Positions 25,521-33,478 of a stretch of DNA of 64,000 nucleotides are shown piece after piece. The DNA comes from Clostridia bacterium (lineage in GTDB: Bacteria > Bacillota > DTU025): NCBI GenBank assembly GCA_034926675.1, contig JAYFQW010000006.1:62001-126000 (forward strand), written 5' to 3'. A model generated the notes under the pieces. The model saw only the letters and a program-made list of their open reading frames with translations. It was not told the origin of the DNA and did not search any database. The translations under genes and the position numbers were made by a program. Every line of letters starts with the position of its first letter. The stretch's first letter is position 1.

Positions 25521-26792
25521 TTAATTAGACACGATGCGCTGAAATCCTTCGCCGAGTAGATCCGCGGCGATACCGATATCTGGGTAGGCCCCTATTCCAG
25601 ATAGCAGCCTGAGCGCAGCGCTCTGAAACCCAAGGCATGCTTGAGGATCGCTCTCAACGGCCCTGCCTTCGCCTGCCAGCAGCATCCGAGCTGAATAGGC
25701 ATTATCCAGGCACGCAGCACATTCGATCCCACTTCGCGTTCGCATGGCCGCAAGCTGCGCCTGTCGCGCCAGGAGCATCGGTTCATCAGACAGAACCTCA
25801 ATTCCTCTGCCAGGAGGAAAAGCAGACCCCTGCTTAGGGCGAAGGCCCATATAGTCAGCCTCGGCTCGGACTCCGATAGACCACGACGGAGCAGCCTCAT
25901 TCCCAGCCCACTCGAGCCCCGCTGTTACCGTGAACCGCGGATCCATTTTGCTTGCTTCAGCAGAGGCTGCCGCCAGCGCCAGTTCCGCTTCGGCTTCGAC
26001 CACGGCTGGGTCAGAGTCGATCCATATCCGCGCCAGCTCGTCGACACCGAACATGCGGACTGAATCGAACATGTCCAGGAGTAAGGAGAACCCCGCATGA
26101 TCCATGAGCACAGTCCGGGGATCGGCCGCATCCAGCCCCAGCATTGCGCATGCCTCGGTCAGGCCCCTGAGCGCCGCCAGCGATTCGCCCTCCCGCGCCG
26201 ACTGCACTGCCCACCTCACTCGATCAAGGGCAGCAGCCGCTGCCTCTCCTACTGCTCTAACAAGCCCAAACTGCGCAGAGCGAAGTCGGAGTTCGCGCCA
26301 GTGGGCAAGGGGATCACTACCAGGCGCCGTGCACCCGCCGCGGCCGTTCGCCAGAACGGACTCCAGGGGCGCCTCGAGCCGCGCTCGCCACTCCCCGGCC
26401 TCACAGCTCAGATGGGAGGGAAAGGTGTACACAACAGACGCCCCCATCCCCGCCGCGCTTTCCAGCCCGCCAATCACCTGGAGACCTCCAGCCCGGACCT
26501 GGGTCGTAATCGAAAGCCGCCAGGCATCGGAATCCGCCTCCTCACGGCCAAGGTCCGAAAGCCGCAGCCAAGCAGAGACACAACCCGAGTCGGCGACTGC
26601 CGCTCTTGCACACAGTTCCTCCAGGCCCATTGTCACCACGCTGGCATCTGGCCTCTCTGCGACAAAAGCTGCGCCCTCCCGCGAAGCCGAACCCGCTCGA
26701 GCTGCGGGGAGAGGCGACATCAGGGCTGCCATCAGGGCAAGCGTCATGGCCAGGCACGGGACACGCAGGGCTCTTCCTCCATGGATCCGCAT
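25521..26792 (-). CDS. Secreted Ala-rich protein of unknown function, weakly TolC-like
   Basis: Not firmly recognised. The chosen start (ATG at 26792, GGGGGAG 9 bp before) gives 423 residues with a clear signal peptide (RALRVPCLAMTLALMAALM...AARA). The rest is Ala/Arg-rich and largely helical. The stretch DPAVVEAEAELALAAASAEA, then DPRFTVTAGLEWAG and SWSIGVRAEADY resembles a helix followed by amphipathic strands of TolC-type outer membrane factors. That would imply an outer membrane, which nothing else in the window demands. It contains six or more cysteines in the mature part. It lies alone between the GDPD gene and pxpC. Confidence 0.5.
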   Translation of the reverse strand: MRIHGGRALRVPCLAMTLALMAALMSPLPAARAGSASREGAAFVAERPDASVVTMGLEELCARAAVADSGCVSAWLRLSDLGREEADSDAWRLSITTQVRAGGLQVIGGLESAAGMGASVVYTFPSHLSCEAGEWRARLEAPLESVLANGRGGCTAPGSDPLAHWRELRLRSAQFGLVRAVGEAAAAALDRVRWAVQSAREGESLAALRGLTEACAMLGLDAADPRTVLMDHAGFSLLLDMFDSVRMFGVDELARIWIDSDPAVVEAEAELALAAASAEASKMDPRFTVTAGLEWAGNEAAPSWSIGVRAEADYMGLRPKQGSAFPPGRGIEVLSDEPMLLARQAQLAAMRTRSGIECAACLDNAYSARMLLAGEGRAVESDPQACLGFQSAALRLLSGIGAYPDIGIAADLLGEGFQRIVSN

Positions 26793-26868
26793 GATCGAAA
26801 TCTCCCCCATTCTCTTATTCCAGTTACCCAGAGAATAGGGCATCTTCCGTTGGCCCGCCATCGCCCAT

Positions 26869-28011
26869 CTAGGTGATTTCCCTGATCACTACGGTGTAAT
26901 CCACACCATTCACCCGCATGGTCAGTAGACGCCCGTCATGTGGCCCGCCATCCGTCTCTGCGCACATCGGATCATGAGACTGCGCCTCCATGCAGCTGGA
27001 AGCACCGTGCGTCGTTGTGCAGCCCCTGCATGCCTCGCTCTCTCGCTCCCACGGAGGGGTGCGGGCAAGCGCGTTCGCCTTCTGCACCGGGATTCCGCAG
27101 AATTGCACTCTCGCGCCCGGGCGCAGCTGCGCAAGGACGCTCTGATCCTCCCGTATCACACAGGCGATTTTCGGGTATCCGCCCGTCGTCTGCCTGTCCG
27201 CCATCATCACTATGGGTTTTCCGTCCGCTGGCACCTGGACCGCGCCTGCCGGCATTCCGTCGGATATGATGTCCGCGCCTTCTAGGCGCTCGATTGGAGG
27301 TCCGTCGAAACGCATGCCCATCCTGTCGCACTGCGCTGTGAGTGTATACTCACTATCAAGGAACGAAGAGAGTCCGCACAGAGTAAAGCAGTCATCCTGC
27401 GGACCAATGACGACCCGTATGCGATTCGCGCGTCCGGCCGATTCGGCATCGAAAACTGCGCGGAGCGCTTCCCTCGTCCATGCCAGCCTTCTGGGGTCCA
27501 CCGCATATGCGCCCATGTCATCAAGGCGGCCTCTTCCTGCCCTGCTCACCGATATCATGTCGCCTTCACGGAAGGGCCGACCATGCAAGCCTCCGAGCTT
27601 GCCTCTTACATATGTTGACGCGCTCTTCCCGATCCGAGGGACATCGATTCCGCCCATCACTGCCACGTACACTCGAACCCCCGAATTGGGCGCGCTCACC
27701 CTAAGCACCTGATCGGGGAATGCCTCAAACGCCTCCCACATCTGCCGCTGCTCGCCATCTAGGGTGATCTCGGCATCAGCTCCGGTGCACGAAAGCACGG
27801 TACGCCGAAGAACCTGCGCCTCGAATCCGCCCATGGTCAGCTCGATCCCTGGGCTTCCAGCACTGTTGCCCGCGATCAGGTTGGCCATGCAAAAGCTCTC
27901 CCTGTCGAGCGCACCAGAGGGAGGCAGCCCGTATTTCATCCATCCAGTCCTGCCCAGGTCCTGCACTGTTGCGCATGGGCCGGAAGAGACGACCCTAAGA
28001 ACCTCCGCCAT
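26869..28011 (-). CDS. pxpC: 5-oxoprolinase subunit C (biotin-dependent carboxyltransferase family)
   Basis: One of three subunits of bacterial 5-oxoprolinase, which opens 5-oxoproline to glutamate with ATP. Family text: GPCATVQDLGRTGWMKYGLP at the start, GIELTMGGFEAQVL, and QTTGGYPKIACVIREDQSVL. It has 380 residues, longer than the usual 310 to 340, because of a C-terminal extension with a cysteine cluster (CRGC, SSC, MC) and a final strand MRVNGVDYTVVIREI. That strand resembles the first strand of biotinyl domains, but no biotin lysine follows. ATG at 28011 follows GAGGAGGGG. It overlaps pxpB by 17 bp. Confidence 0.88.
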   Translation of the reverse strand: MAEVLRVVSSGPCATVQDLGRTGWMKYGLPPSGALDRESFCMANLIAGNSAGSPGIELTMGGFEAQVLRRTVLSCTGADAEITLDGEQRQMWEAFEAFPDQVLRVSAPNSGVRVYVAVMGGIDVPRIGKSASTYVRGKLGGLHGRPFREGDMISVSRAGRGRLDDMGAYAVDPRRLAWTREALRAVFDAESAGRANRIRVVIGPQDDCFTLCGLSSFLDSEYTLTAQCDRMGMRFDGPPIERLEGADIISDGMPAGAVQVPADGKPIVMMADRQTTGGYPKIACVIREDQSVLAQLRPGARVQFCGIPVQKANALARTPPWERESEACRGCTTTHGASSCMEAQSHDPMCAETDGGPHDGRLLTMRVNGVDYTVVIREIT

Positions 28012-28759
28012 CCCGAGCTGCCCCTCCTCTCTCGCAGGTTGCCTCAGTGAACTGCGGCGCGTAGGACCCGCGCTCGACATCGGCGCAGATGGCCTCGTAC
28101 TCACCCCGCGTTACCGGAGTGAACCGCACGAAATCCCCCGTTTGGAGCAGGCATGGGGGATCAGCGGCAGGCTGCGCGAGCCGAACTGGGGTGCGCCCGA
28201 TGATCCTCCATCCCCCGGGGCTGTCCACAGGATAGACGCCTGTCTGGTCTCCTGCTATCCCCACAGACCCGGCCGGAACCCGCGTTCGCGGAGTCGCAAG
28301 GCGCGGGGTGGCGATACTCGATGGCATTCCTCCCAGGTACGGAAATCCTATCGTAAAGCCTATCATGTACACGAGATAATCGCAGGAGGAATGGATCGCT
28401 GCCACGTCTGCCTCTGAAAGGCCGGTATGGGTCGAGACGTCGGCCAAGTCCGGACCTAAGTCCTCCCCGTAACAGACCGGTAGGCTGAGGCGCCGGGGCG
28501 GCGGAGCACACTGGACAGCTGAAAGCCCATCCAGATCCCTGAGCGCCTTCACTACCTCGTCGGGACACGCGAGGCCTGGATCGTACATTACCAGAACGGA
28601 CCTATACGATGGCACAGCCTCCTGAAACCACTCGTGCCCAGCGGCTTCCACAGCTCTTGTCATCGCCCTCACTCTCATGGCGATTTCCGGGGATATCTCA
28701 TTGCCGTACTCCACCGACACCGCAGAATCGCCCGCCCACCGGTAACGTGGCTCGCTCAT
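27995..28759 (-). CDS. pxpB: 5-oxoprolinase subunit B (KipI-like)
   Basis: Second subunit of 5-oxoprolinase, 254 residues. It begins RYRWAGDSAVSVEYGNEISP and contains VCYGEDLGPDLADVS, FTIGFPYLGGMPSSI, and PAGSVGIAGDQTGVYPVDSP, all characteristic. In Bacillus subtilis the homologue KipI also inhibits the sporulation kinase KinA, so a role in sporulation control is possible. ATG overlaps the preceding gene by 4 bp. Confidence 0.9.
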   Translation of the reverse strand: MSEPRYRWAGDSAVSVEYGNEISPEIAMRVRAMTRAVEAAGHEWFQEAVPSYRSVLVMYDPGLACPDEVVKALRDLDGLSAVQCAPPPRRLSLPVCYGEDLGPDLADVSTHTGLSEADVAAIHSSCDYLVYMIGFTIGFPYLGGMPSSIATPRLATPRTRVPAGSVGIAGDQTGVYPVDSPGGWRIIGRTPVRLAQPAADPPCLLQTGDFVRFTPVTRGEYEAICADVERGSYAPQFTEATCERGGAARDGGGS

Positions 28760-29616
28760 CCTCTCCCCTCCCTTCTCTCATGCTGGCGGCTCGCGGCGTC
28801 CCCAACATCCATCCCCATGAGGAAACCCTGCACCGAGCTGTCAGGAATATCGGTGATGAACATGAACCCCGGCGAATGGGTGATCATCAGCTCGGGCCCG
28901 GCTGTTAGCGCCACAGCCTGAGGCGTAACCCCGCACGCCCAGAACACAGGGATCTCGCCGTCCCTGATGGGCGCCGGGTCTCCGAAATCCGGTACTGCAA
29001 GGTCTCTGATGCCCAGGGATTCCGGGTTCCCGATGTGGACCGGCGCGCCGTGCACTGCATGCATCGCAGCGGTGACCTCCACTGCTCGCGCCACAAGCCC
29101 GGCGGGAATGGGCCTCATGCTCACAACCATGGGTCCACTGAAAACCCCCGCAGGCCTGCACTTGATGTTCGTGATGTACATGGGTGCATTGCATCCGCAT
29201 TCAATGTGCCTAACAGGAACCCCGGAGGCCAAGAGTGCACTCTCAAAGGAGAAGCTGCAGCCCAACAGGAATGCCACCAAGTCATCGCGCCACATGGAGA
29301 TGATATCATCTGCCTCGCCTGCAAGCTTCCCGTGTCGGTAGACCCGGTATTTCGGGATATCGGTACGGATGTCGGCGCCGTCTGCACAGTAACGGGGCAC
29401 AGCAATTCCCCGATCCAACACCTCAATGATCGGGCACGGCTTCGGGTTCCTCGACGCGAACAGAAGGAAATCGAAGGCCAGATCCCCCGGGATAACCACC
29501 AGGTTCGCCTGGGTGTAGCCAAGGCATACGCCCGGGGTCGGACGCCGCCACAGCCCATTCCGAACCACTTCGCGAAACTCACTGGGCGTTGTGTTCGCCA
29601 TGTTATCAGCAGCCAA
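28756..29616 (-). CDS. DUF1445 family protein (YcsI-like putative hydro-lyase)
   Basis: A protein of 286 residues, with family text PGVCLGYTQANLVVIPGDLA, FLLFASRNPKPCPIIEVLD and a C-terminal HSPGFMFITDIPDS. In Bacillus subtilis the homologue ycsI lies between ycsF (pxpA) and kipI (pxpB), exactly as here. A mitochondrial relative that also carries DUF1445 is D-glutamate cyclase, which makes 5-oxo-D-proline, so a link to 5-oxoproline handling is plausible. TTG at 29616 with AGAGGTG is preferred; ATG at 29601 is an alternative. Confidence 0.82.
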   Translation of the reverse strand: MAADNMANTTPSEFREVVRNGLWRRPTPGVCLGYTQANLVVIPGDLAFDFLLFASRNPKPCPIIEVLDRGIAVPRYCADGADIRTDIPKYRVYRHGKLAGEADDIISMWRDDLVAFLLGCSFSFESALLASGVPVRHIECGCNAPMYITNIKCRPAGVFSGPMVVSMRPIPAGLVARAVEVTAAMHAVHGAPVHIGNPESLGIRDLAVPDFGDPAPIRDGEIPVFWACGVTPQAVALTAGPELMITHSPGFMFITDIPDSSVQGFLMGMDVGDAASRQHERREGRG

Positions 29617-29687
29617 CCGTCTGTCACCTCTCTTGCCGCAGTCCGTGCCGTATCGCTGGGGCAGTGCAATAGCAATTTTCTCCAGGA

Positions 29688-30470
29688 TCACCCCTCATTC
29701 GCACCCTCCAACACCCGAAGAAGGGGAACAACGCGGACGCCTGCGTCCTCAATGCCCGCCCGCACCAAGGCGCCAAGTCGGGCCGCCCCCGTCGTGTCGC
29801 CATGCAGGCATATGGTATGTGCGTGCACAGGGACGGCCTCCCCGGTGGATGTCCATACAAGCTGGTCTCTGGCTATGGATATGGCGCGCCTAAGGACATC
29901 ATCGGGATCGTGCACCACAGCTCCAGGCTGGGAACGTGGCGCGAGGGCGCCGTCAGGACGATACACTCTGTCGGCGAAGGCCTCCCCGGCAAAGCCAACG
30001 CCTGCCTCCTTGGCAGCGATGCCCATCTCAGATCCTGCAAGGCCCACTAGGATCAGGCCGAGGTCAAGCGAGCGAACGGCCTCTGCTATCGCTCTCGCTG
30101 CCCCGTGATCTCGTGCGGCCCTATTGTATAGAGCGCCATGGGGTTTCACATGTGTGAGCTTGACGCCCTCCACCCGGGCAGCGGCCCATACCGCGCCCAC
30201 CTGGTAGACGAGGTCGTCGAAGATCTCCTCCGGGGACACGGCCATGTCGCGGCGGCCGAAGCCCACTAGATCGGGATACCCAGGATGCGCGCCACATGCC
30301 ACACCCCTCTTGCGAGCGGCGGAAAGTGTGGCCCTTATCACGCCCGGGTCGCCGGCATGGAACCCGCAGGCAATATTCGCGCTGGTGATCGCCAGCATCA
30401 CCAGTTCATCCTCTCCTAGCGTGTAGCGGCCGAAGGACTCCCCCACATCCGAGTTCAGATCGATGAGCAC
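29688..30470 (-). CDS. pxpA: 5-oxoprolinase subunit A (LamB/YcsF family)
   Basis: First gene of the 5-oxoprolinase operon, 260 residues. It opens with IDLNSDVGESFGRYTLGEDE, then ANIACGFHAGDPGVI and HPGYPDLVGFGRR, the LamB/YcsF hallmarks, and later VKPHGALYN and ICLHGDT. GTG at 30470 is preferred because GGGAGGTGG lies 6 bp upstream. Operon order pxpA, ycsI-like, pxpB, pxpC. Cytoplasmic recycling of 5-oxoproline to glutamate is the expected job. Confidence 0.92.
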   Translation of the reverse strand: MLIDLNSDVGESFGRYTLGEDELVMLAITSANIACGFHAGDPGVIRATLSAARKRGVACGAHPGYPDLVGFGRRDMAVSPEEIFDDLVYQVGAVWAAARVEGVKLTHVKPHGALYNRAARDHGAARAIAEAVRSLDLGLILVGLAGSEMGIAAKEAGVGFAGEAFADRVYRPDGALAPRSQPGAVVHDPDDVLRRAISIARDQLVWTSTGEAVPVHAHTICLHGDTTGAARLGALVRAGIEDAGVRVVPLLRVLEGANEG

Positions 30471-30622
30471 AATCTCCACCTCCCAAGGCATCGTCACTTT
30501 TCGAGGTGCTCATTCGCCTGCACTGCCCGGTGTTCCTGCCTCAAACCAATCCGCCGCGTGCACATATGGAAAGGAAATCGTGCGCCGACGGCGAACTTAT
30601 CTTCCCCGAAAGGATGGTGAGT

Positions 30623-30639
30623 GGTCCCTTCCAGGGACC
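30623..30639 (+). promoter_or_regulatory. Small hairpin just before the AcuB-like ribosome site
   Basis: GGTCCCT and AGGGACC form a perfect 7-bp stem with a 3-base loop. It ends 6 bases before the ATG at 30646 and directly abuts the ribosome site. It could modulate translation; it lacks other T-box or riboswitch elements. Confidence 0.4.
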
Positions 30640-30645
30640 GGCGGA

Positions 30646-31284
30646 ATGCTCGTAAGGGATCGCATGTCGTCGCGCCCGGTGACCGTAAGTCCGGAAACAT
30701 CGGTAATGGATGCTCTTGAACTGATGAAGAGGAACAACGTGCGCCGGCTGCCAGTGATGTCGGGCGATACATTGGCAGGAATCGTCACTGAACTCGACCT
30801 GCTCCATATCTCGCCTTCCCCCGCCACATCGCTTTCGGTATTCGAAATCAACTACCTCATCTCCAAGATGAAAGTGCGCGAAGCCATGACCACCAAGGTG
30901 CTCACGGTGGCCGCAGACGACACTCTGGAGAAGGCCGCGCTCATGATGCGGAAACACAAAATCGGCGGCCTGCCTGTGCTCGAGGGAACGCGGCTTGTCG
31001 GCATCATCACCGAAACCGACATCTTCGACGCGTTTATCGAAGGGTTCGGCCTGAAGCATGTAGGAGTGAGGCTCACCGTGGATGTGGCCGACCGGAGGGG
31101 GGCGTTCGCCGAGCTTACACAGGCGATCTCCTCAGCCAATGCCGACATCATCAGCCTCTCCACATTCGAGCGCGCGCCCGGAGTCGCAAGGCTTGTGATT
31201 CGGCTCCGCAATGAGAATGCCGACAAGGCCTGCGAGGCCGTTGCCGCCCAAGGGTTCACGATAGTGCACAAGCACGCCGAGTAG
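30646..31284 (+). CDS. CBS-CBS-ACT protein, AcuB-like
   Basis: A cytoplasmic regulator of 212 residues. Two CBS domains (about 1-60 and 70-130; VRDRMSSRPVTVSPETSVMD and REAMTTKVLTVAADDTL) form an adenosine-nucleotide binding pair. An ACT-like domain from about 140 (VRLTVDVADRRGAFAELTQA) follows. This is the AcuB architecture, whose role in acetoin or acetate use is only loosely defined. ATG at 30646 is chosen because similarity starts there, although its ribosome site is weak. The open frame upstream overlaps pxpA and is not protein-like. Confidence 0.85.
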   Translation: MLVRDRMSSRPVTVSPETSVMDALELMKRNNVRRLPVMSGDTLAGIVTELDLLHISPSPATSLSVFEINYLISKMKVREAMTTKVLTVAADDTLEKAALMMRKHKIGGLPVLEGTRLVGIITETDIFDAFIEGFGLKHVGVRLTVDVADRRGAFAELTQAISSANADIISLSTFERAPGVARLVIRLRNENADKACEAVAAQGFTIVHKHAE

Positions 31285-31309
31285 TGGCCCTCGCAAGATG
31301 GGCCCGAAG

Positions 31310-31342
31310 GCCGAGGAGCCGCATGCGCGCGAGCTCCTCGGC
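31310..31342. terminator. Hairpin between convergent AcuB-like and GGDEF genes
   Basis: GCCGAGGAGC (31310-31319) pairs with GCTCCTCGGC (31333-31342), a perfect 10-bp stem, followed by acttctc on the plus strand. It can serve both converging transcripts. Confidence 0.7.
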
Positions 31343-31347
31343 ACTTC

Positions 31348-32319
31348 TCATCTGGCGCCGAAGCGATCCCGCGCCGCTAGGAGTTCATCACATGTGGAAC
31401 CGTCAGCAGGATATGTGACTACCCACCACTGAAGCTCCGGCGCCTGTATCCTGCCTGTGCTCGACGACACGGCGACAGCCCTCACCTGCCGGCTGATCCT
31501 GTTGGCCGCCATCTGGGCCCGGGACGCGTCAGCTCCAGGGAGGAGTATGGTGAACTCATCGTCGCCGAACCTCGCCGGCACGTCGCTTGCACGAGAGTCC
31601 CCTTTGAGTGCACGGGCAACCATTTCAAGCACCGCGTCGCCCATCTCGTGCCCGTAAGAGGCGTTGATCTCTCCCATCCCAAGGACACCGAAGAACAACA
31701 GTGCGAACTGGCCTCCTCCCCCGCGGTTCACTCGGGAGATCTCCTCATTGATCCTCTTGGCCAGGTGTTTGCGGTTGTACAGGCCGGTCTGCGGATCAGT
31801 CTCCAAGGCGCGCCTGAGCCGAGCTGCGAGGGACTTCCCCTCAATGAGAATGCCCAGGAAGTCCGCGACACTCTGGTGAACCCCCAGCTCCTCATCGCCG
31901 AACACCCCTTCTCTGGAGTCGGACCCAATCACCACACCCACTACCGACTTCCCGCCAAGCATAGGAGCACACACCTCTGATTTCGCTCCAGGGCACGTAG
32001 GTTCCAGGCGCTCTCCGGCGGCATGGCCAAGGAGAATCGAGGATCCGTGGCTAACGCAGTAGGTGAGTGTTCTGGAATCGGACGGGTTCGGAACCAGCAG
32101 TCTACCTGAAGCCTCGGGCCACGATCCGGAGAAAGCAAGCCTCACCGCGCCGCCATCCTCAGAGAAACCGACTGCACAAGATTCATAGTCCAGAGCATCT
32201 CTTACTGCGTGAGCTGCCGTCTGGCGGATCTCGTCGGGATCCGAAAGCTCGCGAAACTCCCTGGCGAGTTCAGCGAGGGCCTGAAGCAGCTTGCCATCAG
32301 CATGTTTCTGCGCACACAT
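31348..32319 (-). CDS. GAF-GGDEF protein with altered GGDEF motif
   Basis: A protein of 323 residues: a GAF-like sensor (about 10-150; SEVCAPMLGGKSVVGVVIGS) and a diguanylate cyclase domain (about 165-320; TDPQTGLYNRKHLAKRI). The catalytic loop reads ARFGDDEFTILLP, that is G-D-D-E-F instead of G-G-D-E-F. The metal-binding acidic residues remain, so activity cannot be excluded, but loss of the second Gly often lowers it. No membrane helix is predicted, so it should sense a cytoplasmic signal. No EAL partner is near. Confidence 0.85.
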   Translation of the reverse strand: MCAQKHADGKLLQALAELAREFRELSDPDEIRQTAAHAVRDALDYESCAVGFSEDGGAVRLAFSGSWPEASGRLLVPNPSDSRTLTYCVSHGSSILLGHAAGERLEPTCPGAKSEVCAPMLGGKSVVGVVIGSDSREGVFGDEELGVHQSVADFLGILIEGKSLAARLRRALETDPQTGLYNRKHLAKRINEEISRVNRGGGGQFALLFFGVLGMGEINASYGHEMGDAVLEMVARALKGDSRASDVPARFGDDEFTILLPGADASRAQMAANRISRQVRAVAVSSSTGRIQAPELQWWVVTYPADGSTCDELLAARDRFGAR

Positions 32320-32389
32320 GAAACGCCACCCCCGATGCAGGTTAGTTCTCGATTACTCACCTGAGTTCCTGCGGCATCGACCGCGGCAA

Positions 32390-32425
32390 GGCGGTGGGCG
32401 AGGCGGTGGGCGAGGCGGTGGGCGA
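32390..32425. repeat. Three 12-bp tandem repeats
   Basis: The unit ggcggtgggcga occurs three times without mismatch, in the region between the GGDEF gene start and the next gene's terminator. No gene is seen here. Confidence 0.9.
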
Positions 32426-32469
32426 GGAAACGTCGCGCGGACAAGCCGCTTTCAGGCATGCATCTAGAC

Positions 32470-32499
32470 GCAGGGCGGGGCATGACAGCCCCGCCCTGC
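32470..32499 (-). terminator. Strong hairpin after the Trp/Gly-rich gene
   Basis: A perfect 12-bp stem (32470-32481 with 32488-32499) around a 6-base loop, 60 bp after the stop of the small gene on the minus strand. Very stable, without a long T-run. Confidence 0.75.
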
Positions 32500-32559
32500 T
32501 CATCTGCAGACCCCTACAGACCCGTCTCGATGCGAAATCGTGTCAGTTGCCGGCGCTTG

Positions 32560-32796
32560 CTACCAGAACCTTCGCCGCCAGCCCGGCCCGAACCATGGGC
32601 CTGGCCCCCAGAATGGGCCGCCGCCCCACCATGGCCCACCGCCCCACGGGCCTCCCCAACCGGGACCGAAGAACGGGCCTCCGCCCCACCATGGCCCGAG
32701 AATAGCGGAATTGACGCCTTGCTCAGCAGCTTGTGCAGCCATGGCAGCCTCGGCAGCCGTGATGTCATCGTAGTAGTAGGCGGGCGCGTTCAACAT
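32560..32796 (-). CDS. Small Trp/Gly/Pro-rich protein, possible coat or surface protein
   Basis: Not assigned to a family. GGAGGTGG lies 7 bp before the ATG at 32796, giving 78 residues. Residues 1-35 are ordinary (MLNAPAYYYDDITAAEAAMA). The rest is a tandem pattern of GPWWGGGP, GPGWGG and GPFWGPG units and ends in WRRRFW. Aromatic and Gly-rich low-complexity proteins of this sort are frequent among spore coat or exosporium components, but that is only an analogy. No signal peptide is seen, as would be expected for a coat protein made in the mother cell. Confidence 0.65.
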   Translation of the reverse strand: MLNAPAYYYDDITAAEAAMAAQAAEQGVNSAILGPWWGGGPFFGPGWGGPWGGGPWWGGGPFWGPGPWFGPGWRRRFW

Positions 32797-32849
32797 CCAC
32801 GCCACCTCCATCACCCGTCTTGGAATGCGCATGTTAGCATATTCCGGGC

Positions 32850-32880
32850 TAGGCCGCTGTGGACTGGTCATGGCGGCCTA
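32850..32880 (-). terminator. Hairpin at the end of the adenosine deaminase operon
   Basis: TAGGCCGC and GCGGCCTA form an 8-bp stem around a 14-base loop, 52 bp after the stop of the secreted-protein gene. No T-run follows. Confidence 0.45.
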
Positions 32881-32932
32881 CCATGCCGCTGGCCTGGGAG
32901 CGAGACCCGCTGAATGCCAGGATGATCTGTGA

Positions 32933-33478
32933 CTATCTGACTATGGCGAACACTCCTTGCTTGTAGATGCCGATCTGGTGGCCCTTAACGCTGAATATCA
33001 CCCGCATGCTCGCGTCGGGCACGCCCGGGAAGTAGCGTCTGAGCCATGCCATGGCGACTGCCCCCGCCTCAGCGTAGGCCTCCGTCACCTCGGAATCGGT
33101 CACCGAGAACTGGGTCCCAATGACGTACTCATCCCATGTTGGCTGGGCCAGGGTGTCGACAAACAGGTCGACAGACTCCGGACCAAGGAAACACCTCACA
33201 CTCTGTCGCATGATCCTCGGCGTTAAAGCGCCCGGCGCATTGTAGTACGCGGTAACCGTAAGCGCCGATAGTTGCCCTGCAGTAATCGGAACGATCTCAT
33301 TGAGCGAATTCGGAAGGTATGGGAAACTCACTGACTGCTCAGGGCCTGGCACGCCAGGCCATGGCATGGGCGCCGCAGTGACAGCGGCGCCGCAGCATGC
33401 GATTCCGAGCACAATGACGGAGACGGCCACGCACGCCATCCCCCGCCTGCGTGCACTGCATGCTTGCATGCATTTCAT
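32933..33478 (-). CDS. Secreted protein of unknown function
   Basis: A product of 181 residues with a signal peptide (RRRGMACVAVSVIVLGIACC...TAAP). The mature part includes PITAGQLSALTVTAYYNAPG, CFLGPESVDLFVDTLAQPTW and MRVIFSVKGHQIGIYKQGVF and resembles no family I can name. ATG at 33478 follows GAGGAGGGAC and overlaps the end of the MFS gene by 4 bp, so it is translationally coupled to the adenosine deaminase operon. The larger open frame upstream is a shadow of the MFS gene. Confidence 0.65.
   Translation of the reverse strand: MKCMQACSARRRGMACVAVSVIVLGIACCGAAVTAAPMPWPGVPGPEQSVSFPYLPNSLNEIVPITAGQLSALTVTAYYNAPGALTPRIMRQSVRCFLGPESVDLFVDTLAQPTWDEYVIGTQFSVTDSEVTEAYAEAGAVAMAWLRRYFPGVPDASMRVIFSVKGHQIGIYKQGVFAIVR

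Noticed and set aside
30621-30645. T-box leader in front of the AcuB-like gene (GTGGTCCC region)
   Set aside because: Only a simple 7-bp hairpin is present; the conserved T-box sequence, specifier stem and terminator are missing.
32320-32559. Small coding frames with AHRL repeats in the gap next to the GGDEF gene
   Set aside because: They come from the 12-bp tandem repeat, have no ribosome site and run through the terminator hairpin.
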